A DNA stretch of 64,000 bases from Madurella fahalii (taxonomy: Eukaryota; Ascomycota; Sordariomycetes; Sordariales), in contig CM056877.1 of assembly GCA_029876055.1 (NCBI GenBank), positions 5,084,001 through 5,148,000 on the forward strand, written 5' to 3'. A program made the translations under genes and the position numbers. Under the pieces are notes generated by a model, which saw nothing but the letters and a program-made list of their open reading frames with translations, was not told where the DNA came from and did not search any database. Below are positions 59,899 through 64,000 of this stretch, piece by piece; position 1 is the first letter of the stretch; each line of letters begins with the position of its first letter.

Positions 59899-60262
59899 AT
59901 GCATCTCTCCAACACTCTCATTGCTCTTGTTGCATTTGGCAGTAGTATGGCTGCCCCTTCCACCCCCTTGATGGAGAAGCGCGTCTGTGACCTTGTCAAA
60001 TGCGTCGAGGTTACCGCCAACGCTGTCTGCATCGCCGGCGCTATCGCAAGGCGGAACGTCCCTGCTTTTATCGATTGCGTAGGTGGTGCAGCTGAGAGCG
60101 TAAGTGATTCTCTATCTCCACAGTCCTATAGTCCTATGTGGGCGTCCATATAGCTACTTTCCGCTAACTGTGCACTTGCTCCACGGTTAGGCCTGCCCCT
60201 GTGTTGACTGCATCAGTGGCTTGGATGACTTTCTTGAGGAATTCAATCTTTGTACGTCTTAG
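59899..60262 (+). CDS. small secreted eight-cysteine protein, effector-like
   Basis: Two exons (59899-60099 and 60191-60262; 91-bp intron GTAAGT to TTAG) give 90 residues. A signal peptide (MHLSNTLIALVAFGSSMAAP) is followed by a short pro-piece ending in MEKR, a Kex2-type site. The predicted mature chain starts at VCDLVKCVEV and has eight cysteines: VCD, VKC, AVC, IDC, the ACPCVDC triplet and NLC near the end. Size, Kex2 site and cysteine count fit fungal secreted effectors or antimicrobial peptides; no family is recognised. A possible GTACGT donor just before the stop (60252) leaves the 3' end slightly uncertain. Confidence 0.72.
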
Positions 60263-60509
60263 ACACAATACGGGACGGATCATATAGGGAGGTCGATTAT
60301 ATCCTACAAACAGTCCGTCAGTGGTAAAGGTACCCTTACGTGTTAGACTGGCACAAACGAAATACATATGAGAACACGTCGAAGTTCGACCGGTTATCAG
60401 GTAGAGTCGCCGCACTATATACTGTCCTAAGCACTTCAGTGCAAGCCCTTTCAGACTACATCTAACAACATCTATCTCTCCGTGCTCCAGCTACTAAGCT
60501 TAAATTACA

Positions 60510-60700
60510 TTTGTCACGCTTACAGGAGCTCAGCAGAGGTCGTGGGAAGTGCGTGAAAAGGTTGAAGTCTCTGAGTATCTATCTACTGCAGTAGGAGACT
60601 GAAGGACTAGTTTTAAATACAAAGGAAAATGGTCTGGGCGAGCTCACTTGATGAGCTGCTGAGCTCGGCGGTCAGGAGCCGAGCTCCACAAGTGCGATTT
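60510..60700 (+). repeat. dispersed repeat, copy 2
   Basis: Inverted partner of 21490-21710. Confidence 0.75.
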
Positions 60701-61039
60701 CTAGCGACAACATTTTAGGGTTATTAGCTTTGTAACATTCGAGAATAAAAACACCAAATCCCGCATTCACAGACTCCCACACGCGTTAACAGATTAATAC
60801 ATAGTTAAAGCAACCTACACAAAACCCATTTATAACAAAGAACCTCTTCATATAAGCACAGGTTCATAGACAGAATCCCTTTTTCTTTTACATTTTTATA
60901 ACCCCACAGCCGACGAGGATTAGTGATACCACCTACCACTAACTTGGTACCGCTACCTACTAATCCTTCTACTTCTCCTCTATATCTCTCCATACTAGTG
61001 GTGGGGCATATCGAAATAGCGGAGTAACACATACCTAAA

Positions 61040-61547
61040 TGTACCGCTCAAAACAACGAGGAGGGCAAAGGTTGCCAAATACAAGACAAATAAGACAAAC
61101 AAGATAGGTAAGACCAGACAATTACAACAATAGATTCTTACAGCTCAACCAAGTCAAAACAACATATATAGATTACTGTCTTTCTAATTAGGGAGAGTCT
61201 GCCTTGCATGCAATGAACGCTTTCTAACTGAGCTTATAATGAGTGTGGAAAAGAGTATTGAATTGATCATCCGGTCTAAATACTAATACCTAGGACGGCC
61301 TTACTTATGGCGAAATGAAGAACAGGCCCATGACAAGTTCTAACCCCCAAAGCGTGATCCCAGGAAGTGGCCTTCTGATCAGAGGGACCCTGTCCGTTAA
61401 GCGCAGCTCCCCCAGCTCAGGAGTTACGTGGAACCAGTTATTTTTTCCTTGAATAGTTACACTGATTCTGACTATCCCCGGGACGCAGAGAGCATGCCTT
61501 CCTGCCAGAAGTCGCATCTGGGACATGTATCCATGTCTCAGCATCAA
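61040..61547 (-). repeat. dispersed membrane-protein relic, copy 2
   Basis: Partner of 306-701, same orientation, with an extra stretch of about 110 bp in the middle. Its minus frame shows the DRVPLI motif and hydrophobic segments interrupted by stops. Confidence 0.5.
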
Positions 61548-61725
61548 ATAAAACTCTGTTAAAGACCGAGGAAAACATTCCGGAGATTATTTCCTAATAC
61601 TAATCCCGAACCCATAAATATCTGCCTAACCCCGCCGGATTTGTCAATCTTGGGCGACTTAATGCTAATGCTTTCACGCAACATCCCCATGTCAACTCCG
61701 CTGACAGCCCTTCATAGCCGGCAAG

Positions 61726-63734
61726 TCAAGACGAGATCTCTTTGTGTACTGGGCTCTCTTTCCGAGCTTTACAACGTTCATTCCACGTCCTCCATTTTCC
61801 GTTCTCCGCTCTATTTATTGTTGGTCGAGCTAGCGGGTTGATTGCCGGCTGTGGGGTCGGGTTGCTTCGTCCTTCTTGACAGATGGCCCTGACAATCCTT
61901 ATTATCGCACACGGCCACCTCTGTTGTTGCTTCAGATTCCCAATTTTTGTTGCAATGCGCCGTTCCTTTAGCTTTTCATTTACGCAACGGAACAGCTGCG
62001 GTGCCAGCAGAACCCTGGACCGGATCAACCAACCCCCTTCGGTTACCTCTGCCCCACCCGGCTGCGCAGCTGTTGGAGTGGTTTTTTTGTGAACCTCATT
62101 TGTCTTCTTCTCGTTTCCATGTCCTTTGGTTGGCGTTGCCCTGCCCAGCTGCGCAGCTGTTGGAGTGGCAGGTTCGTGAACCGCATTGGTCGTGCCCTCC
62201 TCATTTCCATGTCGCTCGGATTTGGGTGTCGAAGAAGATCCATGTTGGACGACCAGCGAAATCGCCTCCACTGTTAGCGCCAGGACGGCCATGACCACGG
62301 CGAGAGCAATGATTCCGCCTAGGTTGAAAGTCTGAATGTTTGGGTCCCGGATGACAAAATCCCCAGCGCCTTCGGCTGGGCGCTGGTTGTCGCCATAGAG
62401 AAGGTTTTTGTAATCGTCTTGCTTTCCGTACATTGTGGCGTCGACGAGAACATTCCGCGTCGCCACAAAGGCCCCTATGATCAGACGCCGCATGTCGGAT
62501 TCGATGCTGGACTTGCCCGCGTCAATAACGCCGTTGGGACTCGTGGTCCGGGACCGGAGCGCAGAGTCCCCGCTAGCAGTGCCGAGAGATACGACCATTG
62601 GCAATCGGAGAGCGGCTGCCAGGACGCTGCGCAATGATTCGGGCAGGCTAAGTCCCGGGAGCTCGTCCAGGCGGTCCACTGAGTATGTACTCAGCCCTCC
62701 GTAACTCCACTGGTCCTGCTGCCAGCAAGACAGAATCGGCCTTCCGAGCTTCATCCAAAAGTCTACCCCGGGTATTGGTGGTTCCGGAAGGGCATCGCTT
62801 GGACGGGGCTCTGTTAGGTACCACGGATCAGATTCCGCGGTGACACTTCCTCGGCGAGCCGAGCTGACGATAACTGCAATGGGCGTTGTGAAGTCTTGGG
62901 AGAGGGCGGTGCATGTATCGGAGTCGGGGCTCTGGCAGATGCGAAAGGAGACTCTCGGCGCCAGCCTGATATCGGATGCGTTGTGGGGAATGATGACTGA
63001 TTGTGCTGCATCACCCCATAGGTAATAGCGCTCACCGCCCGTAACATTGGAGACAAGCCAATCATATTCAGTCTTACAGGAGCCACTGACACTCAGGGTG
63101 AGGCCAGACGCATGCTGAAGGCCAAAGTCGATCCCGGTAAGCTGGTAACCGTAAGTGAACTCGACCATTTGTTGCTCTTGGCCGATGACAATAGGGGTTT
63201 CGGTGAGCTTCAAGCTGATCCTCGAACCTATGGTGACATCGGCAGCCTCTACACTCCCGAGAGCGCGCATACTTGGGGGAGCCTAGATCCCAAAGCGCTG
63301 AATGTTTTCGAGCGGGTTGGTGGGTTCGGCCGGATAAAAGAGTATGCTCGGTCGGACCGGGGCAGCCGAGCCTATCTCTATGAATGAGGGTATCACGATA
63401 CTAAGCGCAATGCTCCCTCCCCAAACAACGAAGGAAGCTGCTGTGACCGCAAAGGCGTAGTAGAAATCGTCTTTTGAGTCCTGATAGCAATGGATGGTGT
63501 ATGTGAACAATTGCTGCAAGGCGGTCAAAGGACCGTGAGAATTGCAAATGATCACTAGCCCTTATATCTGCACTGGGTACTCTTGCCGACGAAGCACAAG
63601 GCTAGAGAACATGTTAAGGTCCAGACGACGCGAATATTATGGTCATCGCAGAGCTTCCCCGACTCCGTCGGCATGTAGAATAGGGTCATGAGGAGATAGG
63701 TGGAATCACCAGCCGGGGTATAGATATCGGCCAT
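61726..63734 (-). pseudogene. fungal multi-span membrane protein of unknown function, one TAG
   Basis: A conserved-looking ascomycete membrane protein family. An N-terminal piece from the ATG at 63734 (MADIYTPAGDSTYLL) ends in a short break near 63560. From 63555 the frame runs ALQQLFTYTIHCYQDSKDDFYYAF, a membrane span (SFVVWGGSIALSIVIPSF), then TAG at 63283-63285. It continues in the same frame with APPSMRALGSVEAADV, a large extracytosolic domain with spaced cysteines, a final span (IIALAVVMAVLALTVEAISLVV) and a polar tail. The tail holds imperfect repeats (GHGNE..TN.VH..TPTAAQ.G, 62230-62040). I recall this layout from uncharacterised lineage-expanded fungal proteins but know no function. 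The first exon junction is unresolved. Confidence 0.6.
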
Positions 63735-64000
63735 CTTTTCCTTGCTGGTTCAGGTTTGGAAATAATAGATGAACAGAACCGATGGGAGCGGTTTGCGGTT
63801 CTTTCAACGACTTGTCGCTAGCTGCAGTATAGGCTCTCCCTTAGGATGGCTTCTACTTTGATCTGGGACGGTTACTTATATGTACCTCAGCCACTATAAT
63901 TCAGAGTGCCATAGAGCGTGTCGTGGCTTGCGAAACACACACGAACATGGCTCTGCATGGCGCATCCGGAGAGGGGCCGGTTTGACCCCACTCGAGGGAC
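63735..64000. other. upstream flank, no gene seen
   Basis: Likely promoter side of the membrane-protein gene. Confidence 0.3.

Larger units (their letters stand above)
60263..61725. other. repeat-bearing intergenic
   Basis: Contains copies of two dispersed repeats (60510-60700 and 61040-61547) and otherwise no gene signal. Confidence 0.5.

Overview
This window is nuclear DNA of a filamentous ascomycete (Pezizomycotina, most likely Sordariomycetes). Evidence: short 48-130 bp spliceosomal introns, LysM and chitinase/Hce2 secreted proteins, UstYa (DUF3328) oxidases, sedolisin and OPT genes, and RIP-like C-to-T / G-to-A decay of transposons. It reads as an accessory, gene-poor and transposon-rich region in which many genes carry one or a few inactivating lesions.

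Left part (1-11 kb), secreted chitin-related locus: an intact three-LysM secreted protein (1681-2538, minus), a decayed LysM gene (3824-4941, minus), a GPI-type DUF7136 protein (6125-6934, plus), and a large decayed subgroup-C chitinase with LysM, chitin-binding, partial GH18 and Hce2 segments (about 7735-10613, plus) whose catalytic core is deleted.

The most notable system is at 11.7-16.3 kb. Two convergent UstYa-family genes (11671-12819 plus, 13483-14681 minus) lie next to a secreted precursor (15466-16230, plus) with fifteen copies of an 11-residue unit ending in TAYTV, each followed by NRR or AR. This is the layout of a fungal dikaritin-type RiPP cluster (ustiloxin, phomopsin and asperipin class), with a core motif I do not recognise. 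A one-base shift at the 3' end cuts off two further degenerate copies.

Middle part (17-29.5 kb): a chimeric SDR fragment, a 633-residue coiled-coil protein, a DOMON/cytochrome b561 gene broken by a 10-bp tandem duplication, a sedolisin peptidase broken by one frameshift, and an intact eight-exon OPT oligopeptide transporter that appears to use two GC-AG introns.

Transposon block (29.8-47.9 kb): a nearly intact pogo-type element (29858-31719) sits beside an older pogo copy (32491-46916). That copy was split by a Ty3/gypsy chromovirus (33844-45937) and a solo LTR (45951-46427). The gypsy integrase was in turn split by a 2.5-kb non-autonomous LTR element (40213-42685). Each LTR insertion has a 5-bp target duplication, so the order of events can be read.

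Right part (50-64 kb): an intact MFS exporter (50451-52209, minus), a bZIP regulator with a late nonsense codon (53494-55070, plus), an eight-cysteine small secreted protein with a Kex2-type site (59899-60262, plus), and a membrane-protein gene with one in-frame stop (61726-63734, minus). Two dispersed repeat families link the two ends of the window.
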